NCBI RefSeq assembly: GCF_012912105.1
Contig: NZ_QMEA01000036.1
Location: forward strand, 1 to 48,426
DNA from: Brasilonema sp. UFV-L1
GTDB taxonomy: Bacteria > Cyanobacteriota > Cyanobacteriia > Cyanobacteriales > Nostocaceae
DNA: 48,426 bases
Direction: 5' to 3'
The notes below the pieces were generated by a model. It saw only the letters and a list, made by a program, of their open reading frames with translations, did not search any database and was not told the DNA's origin. Shown here piece by piece: positions 46,562 through 48,426 of the stretch. Made by a program: the position numbers and the translations under genes. Positions within the stretch are counted from its first letter, which is position 1; each line of letters begins with the position of its first letter.

Positions 46562-46699
46562 TTATCTAAAACCAACGGCTGCTTGCCAAACAAAAGCCAG
46601 CAATAAGAAAAATAGAGGAATCAGTGGTAGAACATCTACCAAAGGATTGAAGATTTGGTAAGCTTCAGGCAGTTTTGCTAACAACAATGCTGCTTCCAT
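46562..46699 (-). CDS. psbK: Photosystem II reaction centre protein K
   Basis: A 45-residue photosystem II subunit. The start [20 protein letters not shown] contains the propeptide-like leader and the mature [20 protein letters not shown]-type core, and the end is [10 protein letters not shown]. It lies just downstream of tgt on the same strand, the order psbK-tgt known in cyanobacteria. The frame is too short for routine gene calling. Confidence 0.95.
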   Translation of the reverse strand: MEAALLLAKLPEAYQIFNPLVDVLPLIPLFFLLLAFVWQAAVGFR

Positions 46700-46758
46700 A
46701 ATTTTTAAAATCCACCTATCAACACAGCTTTCAGAATTGACAAGTATCTTAACACGGT

Positions 46759-48426
<1,668 letters not shown>

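Overview
The window is chromosomal DNA of a cyanobacterium, most likely a filamentous heterocyst-forming one (Nostocales); the placement is inferred. The support is a form I Rubisco operon in the order rbcL-rbcX-rbcS, ntcA next to a divergent fabI, psbM, psbK beside tgt, many HIP1 octamers (GCGATCGC), heptameric tandem repeats (STRRs) in spacers, and a heavy load of small palindromic repeats.

Layout. 1-5220: an element-like end at the left edge, a secreted GHL10-type glycosidase, an exported protein with four copies of an unnamed Cys/Trp-rich repeat, and an EGY-like site-2 protease. 5408-8350: the Rubisco operon on the minus strand, with a terminator, a MITE-like palindrome beyond it, and a promoter region holding an NtcA/BifA-type site. 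8351-14322: acetyltransferase, Uma2 nuclease, RmlD-like reductase, a PIN-domain remnant, a membrane pentapeptide-repeat protein, GlgA2-type glycogen synthase and a small conserved protein. 14405-19515: DUF1400-type hydrolase, Wza-like polysaccharide export protein and an ABC ATPase. 19883-23270: a small nuclease-fold protein overlapping hisB, then fabI and divergent ntcA with its own NtcA box. 23933-28222: DUF3084 coiled-coil protein, an IS607 element (tnpA/tnpB), a YqgF/RuvX-like nuclease and DUF3146. 28534-37225: pnp, then a SNF2 helicase split by an intein and overlapping a SWIM zinc-finger gene. 37482-42336: Trypco1-domain protein, phosphodiester glycosidase, a chimeric WD40 ORF, serA and prmA. 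42455-44357: a graveyard of IS1-family and other transposase remnants riddled with nested palindromic insertions. 44765-48426: universal stress protein, psbM, 2Fe-2S ferredoxin, psbK, tgt and an IS5-family transposase at the right edge.

How it fits together. Most genes are housekeeping: carbon fixation (rbcLXS), carbon storage (glgA), nitrogen control (ntcA), fatty-acid, histidine and serine synthesis (fabI, hisB, serA), RNA decay and modification (pnp, tgt) and photosystem II (psbM, psbK). The unusual layer is mobile. A palindrome with core CCCCGTCCTTAAGGACGGGG occurs twice upstream of the helicase gene and three times, as in-frame 39-bp units, inside the helicase intein. Other repeats have entered the helicase extein and prmA without breaking the frame, and several sit inside the dead IS1 copy. 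The most striking object is this intein with a tripled palindrome translated inside it, in a helicase whose Walker A motif is intact only after splicing.
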